Positions 1 through 9,508 of a stretch of DNA of 64,000 bases are shown here, piece after piece. Within the stretch, counting starts at the first letter, position 1. Each line of letters begins with the position of its first letter. This DNA is from Arenicellales bacterium (GTDB lineage: Bacteria > Pseudomonadota > Gammaproteobacteria > Arenicellales > JAJDZL01): the NCBI GenBank assembly GCA_951813075.1, contig OX638343.1, forward strand, positions 2,167,999 through 2,231,998, given 5' to 3'. The position numbers and the translations under genes were made by a program. Below the pieces are notes generated by a model. It was not told the origin of the DNA and did no database searches. It saw only the letters and a program-made list of their open reading frames with translations.

Positions 1-221
1 CTGAGTGCGCGGGCAGCCTTCACGGTCAGGCATTGCTCCTCCGGAATACCTTTTACCTCAATCGGTCGGCGTATCTGTCCATTATGGGTAACCTCAAACT
101 CCAGTTCGTCTTTCCAGTCAATGAACTGATAAACCGTTTGGAGTTGGTGATACCCGTTGTCCAGACGGCCCACAACATGAAGAAAGAGATTCAACTTGGC
201 GGGGGCGTGCCAAATTTTCAA
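1..221 (-). CDS. ispE: IspE, 4-diphosphocytidyl-2-C-methyl-D-erythritol kinase (N-terminal part, cut by window edge)
   Basis: Reading the minus strand from a TTG at 221 gives an open frame that runs off the window. It begins KIWHAPAKLNLFLHVVG and continues with RLDNGYHQLQTVYQFIDW, the GHMP-kinase N-terminus typical of IspE (substrate-binding PAKLNL and GYH). IspE phosphorylates CDP-methylerythritol in the MEP isoprenoid pathway. A GGAG lies 7 nt before the TTG, supporting that start. The gene follows lolB by about 40 bp on the same strand, the usual gammaproteobacterial order lolB-ispE. Only about 73 residues are visible; no stop or frameshift is seen in them. Confidence 0.93.
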   Translation of the reverse strand, partial: MKIWHAPAKLNLFLHVVGRLDNGYHQLQTVYQFIDWKDELEFEVTHNGQIRRPIEVKGIPEEQCLTVKAARAL

Positions 222-262
222 TAATATTCTCCGATCAACCTCTGGTAGCAGTTATGCTGGAA

Positions 263-892
263 TTATTCAATTCCCCAATCGGAGATGACAATTCGAATTT
301 CTTCGATATTCTGATCAGGTTCTTCAGAGACTACCAATTCCGCATCTGCAACCATATCAAACCGCGTCGGGAGTTTGTATCCGCCGAAATTCCCATACTT
401 TGAAAAATTGACAGTCCAACCGGCTTGTTGAATTGAAATCAACCGCCCTTCTACATCCCATACGTTTACCGACAGGTAATCTGGATCAATTGCTCCGACT
501 ATCCAGTAAGTGAGTGACTCCACTGGCAACGATTGTCCGGTCCGTTGTTCAAGCACAGCCTGCATGCTTGAGCCAGTGATTTTTCTACCTTGTGTGTCCT
601 CTAACACAACACTGCCGGAATCTTGAATTAAACGGATTCGGCGCGAACCGAAATTTCCATATAGTTCCAATTGATGTGAATCCCCGTCCCGAATCCAGAG
701 AATTCTTCCAATTTCTCCTTCTGATCCGGCACGCACACTGATTTTCCCGCGCAGGTTCCAGTGATCAATTGTAGATACCGATGCGGCATGTTCTTGATAG
801 ACATCAAGGTTTATCGATTCGATAGCGGTTTCGATTGTCGTGCAGCCTGTTGCGAAGACAGCAAGCAGCAAAAGTATCAGTGCACGGATCAT
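263..892 (-). CDS. lolB: LolB, outer-membrane lipoprotein insertion protein
   Basis: 209 residues. It starts with a short hydrophobic signal ending in a lipobox (A-T-G-Cys17), so it should be an outer-membrane lipoprotein. The body shows LolB features: an N-terminal W-N-L-R-G-K-I-S-V strand, and K-I-T-G and W-I-V-G segments in the middle. LolB receives lipoproteins from the periplasmic carrier LolA and inserts them in the outer membrane. Its ATG overlaps the stop of the upstream TPR lipoprotein gene (TGATG), so the two are translationally coupled, and ispE follows directly. Placement between a TPR lipoprotein and ispE is the same as in Pseudomonas. Confidence 0.9.
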   Translation of the reverse strand: MIRALILLLLAVFATGCTTIETAIESINLDVYQEHAASVSTIDHWNLRGKISVRAGSEGEIGRILWIRDGDSHQLELYGNFGSRRIRLIQDSGSVVLEDTQGRKITGSSMQAVLEQRTGQSLPVESLTYWIVGAIDPDYLSVNVWDVEGRLISIQQAGWTVNFSKYGNFGGYKLPTRFDMVADAELVVSEEPDQNIEEIRIVISDWGIE

Positions 893-2613
893 CAGTTGAG
901 GAGTCTTTCAACTGTTTCGATCAATATCTTGTCTTGGGGTGATTTTTTAAGTGCCCGATTCCAAATACTTCTCGCCTTGGTTTGGTTCCCGATCGACCAG
1001 TACACCTCGCCCAGATGCGCTGCGATGACCGGGTCGTCTCGCTTTTCGAGTGCAGTTTCCAAAAACTCAATTGCGGAATCCGTATTTCCGAGTCTGAACT
1101 GCACCCAACCCATGCTGTCGAGAATGTAGGGATCGTTGGGCTTTAGAGTCAGCGCTTTTTCGATTAAATCCAAAGCTTCACTCAGTCGATCAGTCTGATC
1201 CGCCAGTATATATCCCAGCGAGTTGAGGGCGACCGGGTTGTTGGGATTTTGGTCAAGTACTGCTCTTATGTCGACTTCCACCGGTCCGATCAAGTTGAGT
1301 TCGGCTGCAATATAACTGCGAGCCAACAATAAAGAGGAATTAGCGGGAAATATTTGCAAAGCGTCATCAAGTGTCTTTCTGGCATCATCAAGCCTGTGAG
1401 CGTCCTGGTAAACCTGGCTCATCGCAAGAGTCAGCCGAATTCGCTCTCGATTGTCGTTGGGTTTGTATTGTTTCAGTAGCGAAATCGCCTTTTCGACACT
1501 GTCTGTTCTTGCGATGTATTGCGCCGACAGCGTAACTCGTTGAAACAGGTATCTTGGTGACCTGATCTTATTGATCCATTCCTTGGCATCATCGTACTTC
1601 ATCTGAGTCAGCGAGATTTCCGCAAGCCCCAGCAAAACGACTTGATCTCGCGGTCTGAGATTGAGGTAGTCAAGATACTTTTCGTATGCAAGGTCGAGAT
1701 AGTTTGCACGGGAATGCAAGTCACCAAGCTGTAAAAGAGATTCCGCGCTATCGATCCGCTCAAACTGACTGACAGCCTCTCGGTAATACCCGTTGTCCGC
1801 CAGATATTCTGCATATGTCTTTCTCAAATTCGGTGATTCAGGATTGAATCGCAGATACCTCCGAGCAAACAACTCAGCCTCTTCGGTGCGGTTGGTAAAA
1901 CGAAGCAAACCAAATTTTGCGTTCGCCAGTATATCGGGGTCTTTGACGACTTTTTTCGCCGCTTCGAGCAAGTCATCGATCTCCTCATTACTTTTGCCGG
2001 CATTAAATGCAAGCGTAATCTGAATCAGACGACCGGTTTGGTTGCTTGGAAATTCTGACATCACAACGCCGAATAGGTCGAATGCTTCTTCCGGTTTCAG
2101 GTTGGAGGAGATGATACGTGCAATATCCTGGGTCAGGGCGGATTGCTCGGTTCTCAGTTCCAACGCCTTGTGAAAGTCCAGTGGTGCTTCATGGTAGTCA
2201 CCAGTTACGACTTTTACCGCGCCTCGCCAGTACCAGGCCTCAAAATTCTCCGGGCTGAGTTCCACCCAAAGATCTGTTGTATTGGCAGCGACATCCAAGC
2301 GGGAGTTCTCAATCGCCAGCTTCGATACTCTCGCCACAATTCTAGGATCTCTGGTTTCGAACGCGACCTCTTCGAAAATCTCAATTGCAGTATGGGGATC
2401 GTTGCGGAAATAGGACAAATCGGCAAGCATGAGTTTCGAAAGCAGGTCCGCACTGAGCGGGACATCGGGAAAGACTGGGGCTTTAGAAACTTCGGTACCG
2501 CCGACCGGATCGATCTGAGTTGACAATGTGGTCGCGGTACAAGCACCTAAGCTGATCGCAGTCAGCACAATCAACGCGAGTTTTTCCAATGTTCTTGTCT
2601 TGGGTTGTGTCAT
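892..2613 (-). CDS. TPR-repeat lipoprotein (LbcA/PA4667-like)
   Basis: About 573 residues from the ATG at 2613. That start places a lipoprotein signal at the N-terminus with lipobox L-G-A-Cys25; a longer frame to 2661 would put 16 extra residues before it. The rest is helical with repeated tetratricopeptide units, clearest at the C-terminus (N-P-V-A-L-N-S-L-G-Y and P-Y-I-L-D-S-M-G-W). Its position directly upstream of lolB and divergent from prfA matches Pseudomonas PA4667 (LbcA), a lipoprotein scaffold that brings cell-wall hydrolases to the protease CtpA. The family is clear; the exact role is inferred from synteny. Confidence 0.8.
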   Translation of the reverse strand: MTQPKTRTLEKLALIVLTAISLGACTATTLSTQIDPVGGTEVSKAPVFPDVPLSADLLSKLMLADLSYFRNDPHTAIEIFEEVAFETRDPRIVARVSKLAIENSRLDVAANTTDLWVELSPENFEAWYWRGAVKVVTGDYHEAPLDFHKALELRTEQSALTQDIARIISSNLKPEEAFDLFGVVMSEFPSNQTGRLIQITLAFNAGKSNEEIDDLLEAAKKVVKDPDILANAKFGLLRFTNRTEEAELFARRYLRFNPESPNLRKTYAEYLADNGYYREAVSQFERIDSAESLLQLGDLHSRANYLDLAYEKYLDYLNLRPRDQVVLLGLAEISLTQMKYDDAKEWINKIRSPRYLFQRVTLSAQYIARTDSVEKAISLLKQYKPNDNRERIRLTLAMSQVYQDAHRLDDARKTLDDALQIFPANSSLLLARSYIAAELNLIGPVEVDIRAVLDQNPNNPVALNSLGYILADQTDRLSEALDLIEKALTLKPNDPYILDSMGWVQFRLGNTDSAIEFLETALEKRDDPVIAAHLGEVYWSIGNQTKARSIWNRALKKSPQDKILIETVERLLN

Positions 2614-2832
2614 TGCTGAAGTAGCGTCTCGGTCACTGGACTGTCGTTCTGACGATGTCACAATAAGGACTGGCCAGGTTCAATTCGTTTCGTAGTGTCT
2701 GAAGTCGATTAATCCACTTCATTATAATGTTAGAATTGCCAGACTTTCGGATTCGTGAAGCAGGATACCGGTCAAATCCTTCCACGCCGAATGGTTCAAC
2801 TTCTGTATTCACCAGAGTAATTAAGCCCGTCA

Positions 2833-3921
2833 ATGAAAGATTCACTGAGAAATAAACTTGATATTCTGACGGCTCGCCACGATGCGTTGAATACACAGCT
2901 GTCGGACCCCGAAATTCTGCGAATTCCTGATCGCTTGCGACAACTCTCGATCGAGCTGTCGGAAATATCTGAAATTGTCCAGAAGTACCGCGAGCATTGC
3001 AGTTTTGAACATCAGATACAAGAAGCAAAACTGCTGCTGCAGGACGAAGACAACCAGATTCAGGCAATGGCTCAAGCCGAGATACAGGAACTCGAATCGA
3101 GCATTCAGAATACCAGCGATCAGCTTCAGCGATTGCTTCTGCCCAAGGACCCGAATGACAAGCGCAATATTTTCCTTGAGATTCGCGCGGGTACGGGAGG
3201 TGATGAGGCAGCTATCTTTGCTGGCGATCTTTATCGAATGTACCGAACCTATGTGCAAAATCAGGGTTGGAAAGTTGAGACGGTGAGCGAGCACGAAGGT
3301 GAGTACGGGGGTTACAAGGAAGTGATTCTGCGAATAATCGGTATTGGTGCGAATTCGCGGTTGAAATTCGAGTCTGGCACACATCGCGTACAGCGAGTAC
3401 CTAAGACCGAGGCACAGGGAAGAATTCACACGTCGGCCTGTACAGTCGCTGTTTTACCGGAGACCGATGAAATCAGTGTTGATGTCAATACACAGGATCT
3501 GCGTGTTGATACATATCGCGCATCCGGTGCAGGTGGACAACACGTCAATCGAACTGATTCCGCGGTTCGTATAACGCATTTACCCTCAGGAATTGTGGTC
3601 GAGTGTCAGGATGAGCGCTCGCAGCATCAGAACCGTGCGAGAGCCATGATCATGCTTCGGACTCGGTTGCTGCAGGCGGAAATTCAGAAGCAACACGACG
3701 AACGTACCGAAGCGCGCAGACTCATGGTAGGTTCCGGTGATCGTTCCGAAAGAATTCGTACCTACAACTTTCCACAGAGTCGCGTCACCGACCATCGGAT
3801 AAATCTGACGTTGTACCGACTCGAAGATTTCATCAGCGGTGACATGGATCAGATCATCGATCCACTGACTGCGGAACATCAAGCCGCGTTAATGGCCGAT
3901 ATGGAATTGGACGGACGATGA
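2833..3921 (+). CDS. prfA: Peptide chain release factor 1
   Basis: 362 residues, normal for RF1. The catalytic Gly-Gly-Gln tripeptide is at 234-236 in the context [17 protein letters not shown]. The codon-recognition P-x-T motif is P190-K191-T192, as expected for a factor reading UAA/UAG. The N-terminal 100 residues are a helical domain. RF1 releases the finished polypeptide from the ribosome. It overlaps prmC, which methylates its GGQ glutamine, by ATGA. In many relatives hemA precedes prfA; here the upstream neighbour is the divergent TPR gene instead. Confidence 0.97.
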   Translation: MKDSLRNKLDILTARHDALNTQLSDPEILRIPDRLRQLSIELSEISEIVQKYREHCSFEHQIQEAKLLLQDEDNQIQAMAQAEIQELESSIQNTSDQLQRLLLPKDPNDKRNIFLEIRAGTGGDEAAIFAGDLYRMYRTYVQNQGWKVETVSEHEGEYGGYKEVILRIIGIGANSRLKFESGTHRVQRVPKTEAQGRIHTSACTVAVLPETDEISVDVNTQDLRVDTYRASGAGGQHVNRTDSAVRITHLPSGIVVECQDERSQHQNRARAMIMLRTRLLQAEIQKQHDERTEARRLMVGSGDRSERIRTYNFPQSRVTDHRINLTLYRLEDFISGDMDQIIDPLTAEHQAALMADMELDGR

Positions 3922-4772
3922 ATTCTCCGACCGTGACGGTCGAGCAAGCGCGGCGCGCCGGAAGCAATCGGCTTCAGTCCATCAGCGATACCGCAAAACT
4001 CGACGCTGATATCATCCTGTCGGAGGTCATGTTAATGCATCGAAATATGCTGAACATGATGTCACATGTCGAGCTGAGTGCAGTCCAACAAAATAATTTC
4101 GAAACATTACTTTCGCGACGAATGGCAGGAGAACCCATTGCCTACATTACAGGATCAAAGGAATTCTGGTCGCTTGAATTCTGTGTCAGCCCGGCGACGC
4201 TGGTACCGCGCCCGGAAACAGAATTGGTTGTTGAGCGCACGATGGTTCACTGCAATGATCTGGATTCGCCTGACATCGCGGATTTGGGAACCGGATGTGG
4301 CGCCATCGCTTTGGCTTTGGCGGTCGAACTTGGCAGATCAAACATTGTTGCGACAGACATTTCAAAAGAAGCCTTGCAGGTTGCCCGTCAGAACCAACGA
4401 AATCTGAATTTGGAAAATGTGGCACTAATTCAAGGAGATTGGACTGATACGCTGTCGACCATGCGGTTTGATGTAATTGCTTCAAATCCCCCGTATATCA
4501 GAAAGGGCGACCCCTGTCTGACGGACATTTTCATGCAGCACGAACCGAAACTGGCTCTGATCGCAGGGATGGACGGTCTGAGCGCGATTCGTCGGATCAT
4601 CCAATCATCGATGAGGTATCTGAACCCGGGAGGATGGTTGGTTGTCGAGCACGGCTTCGATCAGGCTGAAGCGGTTCGAAAAATTATGATGCGTAATTGC
4701 TACGCAGATATCTGTACTTTCGAGGACCTTGCGGGACTACCACGTGTGACTGAGGGACGGGCGTTGAGTTAA
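3918..4772 (+). CDS. prmC: PrmC, release-factor glutamine N5-methyltransferase
   Basis: 284 residues. The SAM-binding motif D122-L-G-T-G-C-G-A-I is followed by the amide-methyltransferase signature N190-P-P-Y193. The N-terminal helical PrmC domain contains the typical R-P-E-T-E-L segment (98-103). It methylates the glutamine of the GGQ motif in RF1 and RF2. Its start overlaps the prfA stop by 4 nt (ATGA), the standard coupled pair. Confidence 0.96.
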   Translation: MNSPTVTVEQARRAGSNRLQSISDTAKLDADIILSEVMLMHRNMLNMMSHVELSAVQQNNFETLLSRRMAGEPIAYITGSKEFWSLEFCVSPATLVPRPETELVVERTMVHCNDLDSPDIADLGTGCGAIALALAVELGRSNIVATDISKEALQVARQNQRNLNLENVALIQGDWTDTLSTMRFDVIASNPPYIRKGDPCLTDIFMQHEPKLALIAGMDGLSAIRRIIQSSMRYLNPGGWLVVEHGFDQAEAVRKIMMRNCYADICTFEDLAGLPRVTEGRALS

Positions 4773-4779
4773 CGATGCC

Positions 4780-5550
4780 TTATAGTTCGAATTCCGCGAC
4801 AACCGGAGTGTGATCGGATGGTCGCTCCCACTTTCTGGGCTCCTTGTCAATTGAGCATCCTGTACAAACTTCCCGAAGCGCGTCACTGATCATGATGAGA
4901 TCAATTCGAAGACCAAGATTTCGCCGAAAACCCGCAGCACGATAGTCCCACCATGAATAGCTCTCGGTAGGTTGGTCAAACTCGCGGAAAGCATCTACCA
5001 ATCCCAATTCGGTAAGTTTTTGAAAACAGTTGCGTTCCGGCTTGCTGCACAGAATCCTGTCTTTCCATAAATCCGGATCATGTACATCTTCATCTGCTGG
5101 TGCGATGTTGAAATCACCTGTAACAACCACCTTGTCATACCGGGTCATTTCCTGTTCGACGAACGTCAGAAGGTGATTGAACCATTCCAGTTTATAAAAA
5201 TATTTCGGATCATCAACTTCCCTTCCATTCGGTACGTACACGTTGATGACGCGAACATCGTTGGTTGTTATCGCAAGAACCCGTTTCTGCGGGTCGTCAT
5301 AATCTGGCAGATCGCGGCTTACATCCTCGATTTCACCCTGTACCAGTGTTGCCACACCGTTGTAGGTTTTCTGCCCTGAAAAACAGGAGGTAAAGCCGAT
5401 CTCCGAAAGAGATTCTTCTGGAAACTTCTCATCTATGGTTTTGGTTTCCTGAAGGCAAAGCACATCTGGCTCGTGTTCGAGACTCCAATCTCTGACGTGT
5501 GGGAGGCGAACATTCAGGGAGTTGACGTTCCAGGTGGCTAGTTTGAACAC
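4780..5550 (-). CDS. xthA: Exodeoxyribonuclease III family AP endonuclease
   Basis: 256 residues, the typical ExoIII/Xth length. The metal and catalytic motifs are visible: W-N-V-N-S at the N-terminus, L-Q-E-T-K, the G-D-F-N-I-A-P loop, and S-D-H-T-P-V near the C-terminus. It cleaves DNA 5' of abasic sites in base-excision repair and removes nucleotides from 3' ends. It converges on prmC with only 7 bp between the stops, so both genes must terminate inside or past each other. Confidence 0.94.
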   Translation of the reverse strand: MFKLATWNVNSLNVRLPHVRDWSLEHEPDVLCLQETKTIDEKFPEESLSEIGFTSCFSGQKTYNGVATLVQGEIEDVSRDLPDYDDPQKRVLAITTNDVRVINVYVPNGREVDDPKYFYKLEWFNHLLTFVEQEMTRYDKVVVTGDFNIAPADEDVHDPDLWKDRILCSKPERNCFQKLTELGLVDAFREFDQPTESYSWWDYRAAGFRRNLGLRIDLIMISDALREVCTGCSIDKEPRKWERPSDHTPVVAEFEL

Positions 5551-6318
5551 CGCAATTTTCCTATCAACCCGGACGATTCAGACAATTAATATTTCGATAT
5601 CCATAATGCATACCATGATACCAGCAGAATTGACGCAACGTGAAGTTCAGGTTTGTTCCAAGGCACTAAAGTCGGAGATGATTTTCCAGCCTTTGAAGTG
5701 CACGTTATGTCAACGAACGGCGAGCTATCGCAAGAAGTTGAATCTGAGCAGGGCATTTTTAGAGAAATTCGGGCAGAATTCAGCGCGTGATCAGGGTTGC
5801 TACGGTGAGTGAGGAATTGTACCTGCGTTGATTGCGCTCACCTTGTCGTAATCGCCCTACAAAGACGACCAGGTGTCACAAAGTCCGCGCAAATTGTTTT
5901 TTGACTTATCGATACACTTTCTGGGTCTGACCTGCAGAGAGCACTTGTTGGCTGGCACTGAATACAGTACTAATACTATGTTGACCATGTGTCAAATCTA
6001 AGGAGCGATGCTGTATCGCGCAGTATCTGATCTGGTGCATGAACGTAACAAAACAAAAAGCCTTCACATTGGCTTTCCAAATTGAAAAAGTAAACGATCA
6101 GGCTATCCGACCATTGGATGGGAAATGATGTCAATTTTCAAGTAAATGTCAGAACTGAATTACATGACAGGCAGGGTGCCTATATTGAACCTTCGCTCCC
6201 AAGTCTGCTGAATGTGAAACCAGATCGAAATTGACGATGAACAACAGTGCCGTTTGATTCAGCATGCGCCGATCAGGTAGAATTGGACGATGACGCAATT
6301 GAAGATAACAAAAACGCA
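5551..6318. other. Gene-poor stretch between xthA and the Uma2 gene
   Basis: About 770 bp with no open frame I can assign. Short frames exist, but none has a recognisable motif or a convincing codon pattern together with a ribosome site. A 25-codon frame at 6008-6085 has AGGAG only 2 nt before its ATG and resembles nothing known. The region presumably contains the xthA promoter at its left end. Confidence 0.4.
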
Positions 6319-6987
6319 ATGAGCAAATCGCAGACATCCAAATCCGAGACAGCTTCACCCCGAGCGACCTATCAAGACGTACTGGATGCACCGCCGCACA
6401 TGGTTGCAGAAATTGTTGACGACACGCTTTACACCCACCCAAGACCTGCTCCGACACACGGTGAGGCGAGTTCGGGGCTTATGGGTTGTATTGTTCCACC
6501 TTTTCGCTTCGGTCGCGGCGGACCGGGCGGCTGGCGGATTCACTTCGAGCCTGAACTTCACTTGGGCGAGGATATTGTGGTACCTGACATTGCAGGATGG
6601 CGACGCGAGAGAATGTCTGAGTTGCCGAAAACAGCTTTCTTTACGCTGGCTCCGGATTGGGTGTGTGAAATACTTTCTCCTTCGACGCGAAAATTTGATC
6701 TTGGTGACAAGCGAGCGGTGTATGCCCGTGAGGGTGTCGACTATCTTTGGTTAGTGGACCCAGATGCCCGATCTCTGGAAGTGCTTAAATTACGGGGAAT
6801 TGGGTGGTTGTCGATTGACAAGCTTTTCGATGAAGCAACAGTGTCTTTGCCACCATTTGAAGCGATTGGTTTCAATCTCGGTGATTTGTGGCCACCGCAC
6901 GCTGTTCACAAAGGCATACCTGCAAATGAGCAGCCAAACAAGCCAACAGCGGAATCTGCTTCCGAGTTGCTTGAAGCTGCAAAGTGA
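6319..6987 (+). CDS. Uma2 family (DUF820) restriction-endonuclease-fold protein
   Basis: About 222 residues from the ATG at 6319; a longer frame to 6247 adds a low-complexity acidic stretch. The Uma2 pattern is present: an N-terminal Y-Q-D-V-L-D segment, E-x-V-D-D-T-L, then P-D-I-A-G-W and W-V-C-E-I-L-S-P-S-T, whose acidic residues match the PD-(D/E)xK-like active site, followed by K-R-A-V-Y-A-R and Y-L-W-L-V-D-P. The cellular role of this family is poorly known. The gene stands alone, with long noncoding stretches on both sides, which fits acquisition as a single gene. Confidence 0.85.
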   Translation: MSKSQTSKSETASPRATYQDVLDAPPHMVAEIVDDTLYTHPRPAPTHGEASSGLMGCIVPPFRFGRGGPGGWRIHFEPELHLGEDIVVPDIAGWRRERMSELPKTAFFTLAPDWVCEILSPSTRKFDLGDKRAVYAREGVDYLWLVDPDARSLEVLKLRGIGWLSIDKLFDEATVSLPPFEAIGFNLGDLWPPHAVHKGIPANEQPNKPTAESASELLEAAK

Positions 6988-7684
6988 CATACATCAGCTT
7001 CGTCCCTGCTATTTGGTTATTCTGAGTTCAAGGTTTTTTTGGGTCAATTTCTCACTACTGGGTGATGTCCTCATAGAGCAATGATCGACAAACTTCGGTT
7101 TCCTCCGCGACAGCTAGAATTACACTAGCGAAATTCAGTTCCACGTTATTCGAATGGGCAGACGGGCTCTTCGGTGTCATTGGAGTCGATGGATGAGCGT
7201 ATTGTCTGCGCCGGGACCTGGTAGAGATTTTTCTGAGCTTGCGAGTCGTTGACAAGGTCGTTATGTCATCGCCAATTCGCAAGCTGAATCGGGTAGTTCG
7301 CTTTAACGAGAATACGCCTTTTTTTACGACCCGCCCCAGACAGTCCGGGTAATCGGATTAGCGGATCTGAGAATGTTGAAGAAAAATGGAGGAATGCACC
7401 AATCAGATCTGAAAAACTTCGTTGGATGGTTGCGGTTGACATGGTTGGGATATGGCCAAGTGGAAATTGGTCGTCTCATATGCGTAAGGATATAGGCAGT
7501 ATAATCAGTCTGTGAAAAGGAAAAAAAGCGAAGGCCTGTATCTGATGTAGTTGCATGATACAACGCATAGAAATCCGACTTTTTCATGAAAAGAGACACT
7601 TTGATCCCCTTTTATGTCATGTGGGCCGACGTCGTAATTTATACTACTCGCCGAATTGTTGGCAGATAAGTTTTGCTTGATTGT
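6988..7684. other. Gene-poor stretch before the tRNA gene
   Basis: Almost 700 bp between the Uma2 gene and tRNA-Met. Frames of 60-90 codons exist on the minus strand, but they are basic, low in recognisable structure and lack ribosome sites. I see no transposase motif or clean repeat. The right end presumably carries the tRNA promoter; a TATACT lies around 7641-7646. Confidence 0.35.
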
Positions 7685-7761
7685 GGCTATGTAGCTCAGC
7701 AGGTTAGAGCACGGCACTCATAATGCCGGGGTCGGTGGTTCGAGTCCACCCATAGCCACCA
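7685..7761 (+). tRNA. tRNA-Met (anticodon CAT), elongator type
   Basis: A 77-nt cloverleaf with encoded CCA. The acceptor stem GGCTATG pairs with CATAGCC; the D arm is GCTC...GAGC; the anticodon stem-loop has CTCATAA with CAT at 7719-7721; the T arm has GGTTCGAGTCC. It closely follows elongator tRNA-Met of enteric bacteria. A CAT anticodon could also be tRNA-Ile2, but the acceptor and anticodon stems favour Met. It stands alone, with BenE converging about 35 bp downstream. Confidence 0.95.
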
Positions 7762-7796
7762 CGCAACCATTTCGACCGAACAGCAATCCGGGTGCA

Positions 7797-9029
7797 CTAG
7801 GTCTGCGCTTCTTTGAGGTGCTCTCGATAATCGCTTCGCTCAATTGTGAATGCCACAATCAACCCTGCGACCAGGCCCCAGAATGGTGCGCCAATGTTCC
7901 AGATCGTAATATCTGATATCGTCACCACCAGCGAAACCAGGGAACCCATCTGGAACCTTCCCGAAAACGCCGCTACAAAAGATCTTTGAAGAACTGGCAG
8001 CAAAGCCAGTCCGCTCAGAACCGCGATAAACTCCGGCGGCAGTTTCAGAATCAGCCAAGTGGCAGTAAATGCCATGACGCCAAAAGCGATACTCATGATG
8101 CCAAACAACACGCCTGCTGTGTATTGTCTCGCCGGCTCACCACCGCTGACTAGTACAGCATTGGCCGGACCAGTCACACAGGCAGATACGGACCCGAAGA
8201 CAGCGTTGACCAAAGATCCGATACCACAGGCTGTCGTCATCGCATTCGCAGGAGGTTTGTGGCCACTGTTTATCAAAACTGCAAAGCCTTGGGCATTTTG
8301 AGCGACCAGCACCGTGACAGCCAGCGGAATCACAAGCTCGAATAACGCCTGCTGAGAAAATTCCGGCATATGCAACACCGGCCAGTCGAACCATCTGACG
8401 ACCTGTTCACCCTCAAAACTGCCGGTAGACATTACAATCACAATACCTCCGATCAATGATGCGACAACTGGAGGACAAAAGGTTGCCAGTTGTGGAATCA
8501 ATAAAACGATGAAGTAAGCGATTACCATGACCGCCGCGAGTAATAACTCCTGTTCAAACGCCAAAACCAAGTCAAGCCCGAACTGGAGAAAAATTCCGGC
8601 GACCATTGCCAATACAATTGGCATCGGTGTGTATGTCAGGGCTTTTCTCACGCCGCCGGATAACCCGATCGCCCCGACCAGAATTCCAGTCACCCAGAAT
8701 GCCCCGATCACTTCCGAAAAACTCAGATGATCCAGAGAAGCTCCCAATAGCACAGAACCTGGAATCGTCCAGGCAAAACTCAAAGGTTGTTTGTACGCAA
8801 TCGAGAATACCAGTGTCAGCCCACCACCCACGACACAACCAGAAAATATCCAGGATGCAATTTCAACCTGCGACAGGCCACCTGCAATGCCGACTGAAAC
8901 GATAATTGCGACAGGTCCGGTGCACGAAAACAGAATCGCCACAACGGCGTTCGCGATGTAGACGGTACCGATATCACGAAAGAAATTGCTGATGCCGGCA
9001 ACAGGACGCTGAATCGGTTCCAAGATCAT
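7797..9029 (-). CDS. benE: BenE family benzoate/H+ symporter
   Basis: 410 residues, strongly hydrophobic, about 12 predicted membrane segments, matching the BenE/YdcO family in length. Family-type segments include the N-terminal N-A-V-V-A-I-L-F-S-C-T-G-P, A-W-T-I-P-G-S-V, and the C-terminal N-I-G-A-P-F-W-G-L-V-A-G-L. Members import benzoate with protons across the inner membrane. It is not linked in an operon to the benzoyl-CoA genes 30 kb to the right, but those genes make benzoate a reasonable substrate. Confidence 0.85.
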   Translation of the reverse strand: MILEPIQRPVAGISNFFRDIGTVYIANAVVAILFSCTGPVAIIVSVGIAGGLSQVEIASWIFSGCVVGGGLTLVFSIAYKQPLSFAWTIPGSVLLGASLDHLSFSEVIGAFWVTGILVGAIGLSGGVRKALTYTPMPIVLAMVAGIFLQFGLDLVLAFEQELLLAAVMVIAYFIVLLIPQLATFCPPVVASLIGGIVIVMSTGSFEGEQVVRWFDWPVLHMPEFSQQALFELVIPLAVTVLVAQNAQGFAVLINSGHKPPANAMTTACGIGSLVNAVFGSVSACVTGPANAVLVSGGEPARQYTAGVLFGIMSIAFGVMAFTATWLILKLPPEFIAVLSGLALLPVLQRSFVAAFSGRFQMGSLVSLVVTISDITIWNIGAPFWGLVAGLIVAFTIERSDYREHLKEAQT

Positions 9030-9508
9030 TGCACAGGTTCTGTCTGGCGCATAAGCGCGATTGTAATCGAAGAAAAATTTGAAGCCCTGCTCTGGTTGAA
9101 CAGATTGTCATTGTAGGGATGTCTTTTCACGATTCCGATACTGCCGAAAATACTGACTTGACCAAGGTTACAATTCGACAGCGCCAAACACACGCAGTTG
9201 CGTTGTCACCAAGTTCCGGCATTCGACGAAGAGTCCAATGATCGGAGTCCAATAATTTTACAAGCAGTTTTGATTTACTTGATAAAATTTAGGTCGCTTT
9301 CAATCGCCGCAAACGCCAACACATTCAAGTATTGCATTCCGACTGCATTCAACCGAAAACCCATCAAATGAAAAACCGATCTGAGCCGAACCGCCCTTTT
9401 CTGGCAATCAAAATTGAGGACATGCACGGCTTCGCATCACGGTTGATGCTTCGGTAACACAAAAAGCCCACCCGGCTCAAATCGGCTCATCGTACTTTAG
9501 GATATATC
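9030..9508. other. Intergenic region between divergent benE and aminotransferase
   Basis: About 480 bp that should hold promoters for both flanking genes. I see a 9-bp direct repeat GAGTCCAAT (two copies about 14 bp apart, near 9230-9255) and otherwise no recognisable gene, tRNA or strong palindrome. Confidence 0.35.

Noticed and set aside
33-224. Plus-strand open frame of 63 codons at the left edge
   Set aside because: It is antisense to ispE, which reads clearly on the minus strand from 221.
5522-5812. Plus-strand 96-codon frame after xthA
   Set aside because: It overlaps the xthA start, has no family motif and no convincing ribosome site.
6008-6085. 25-codon frame with an AGGAG just before its ATG
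   Set aside because: Spacing of 2 nt is too short and the peptide resembles nothing known.
6074-6087. 14-mer TTTCCAAATTGAAA also present at 39381-39394
   Set aside because: AT-rich 14-mers are expected to recur by chance in 64 kb and no other shared context is seen.
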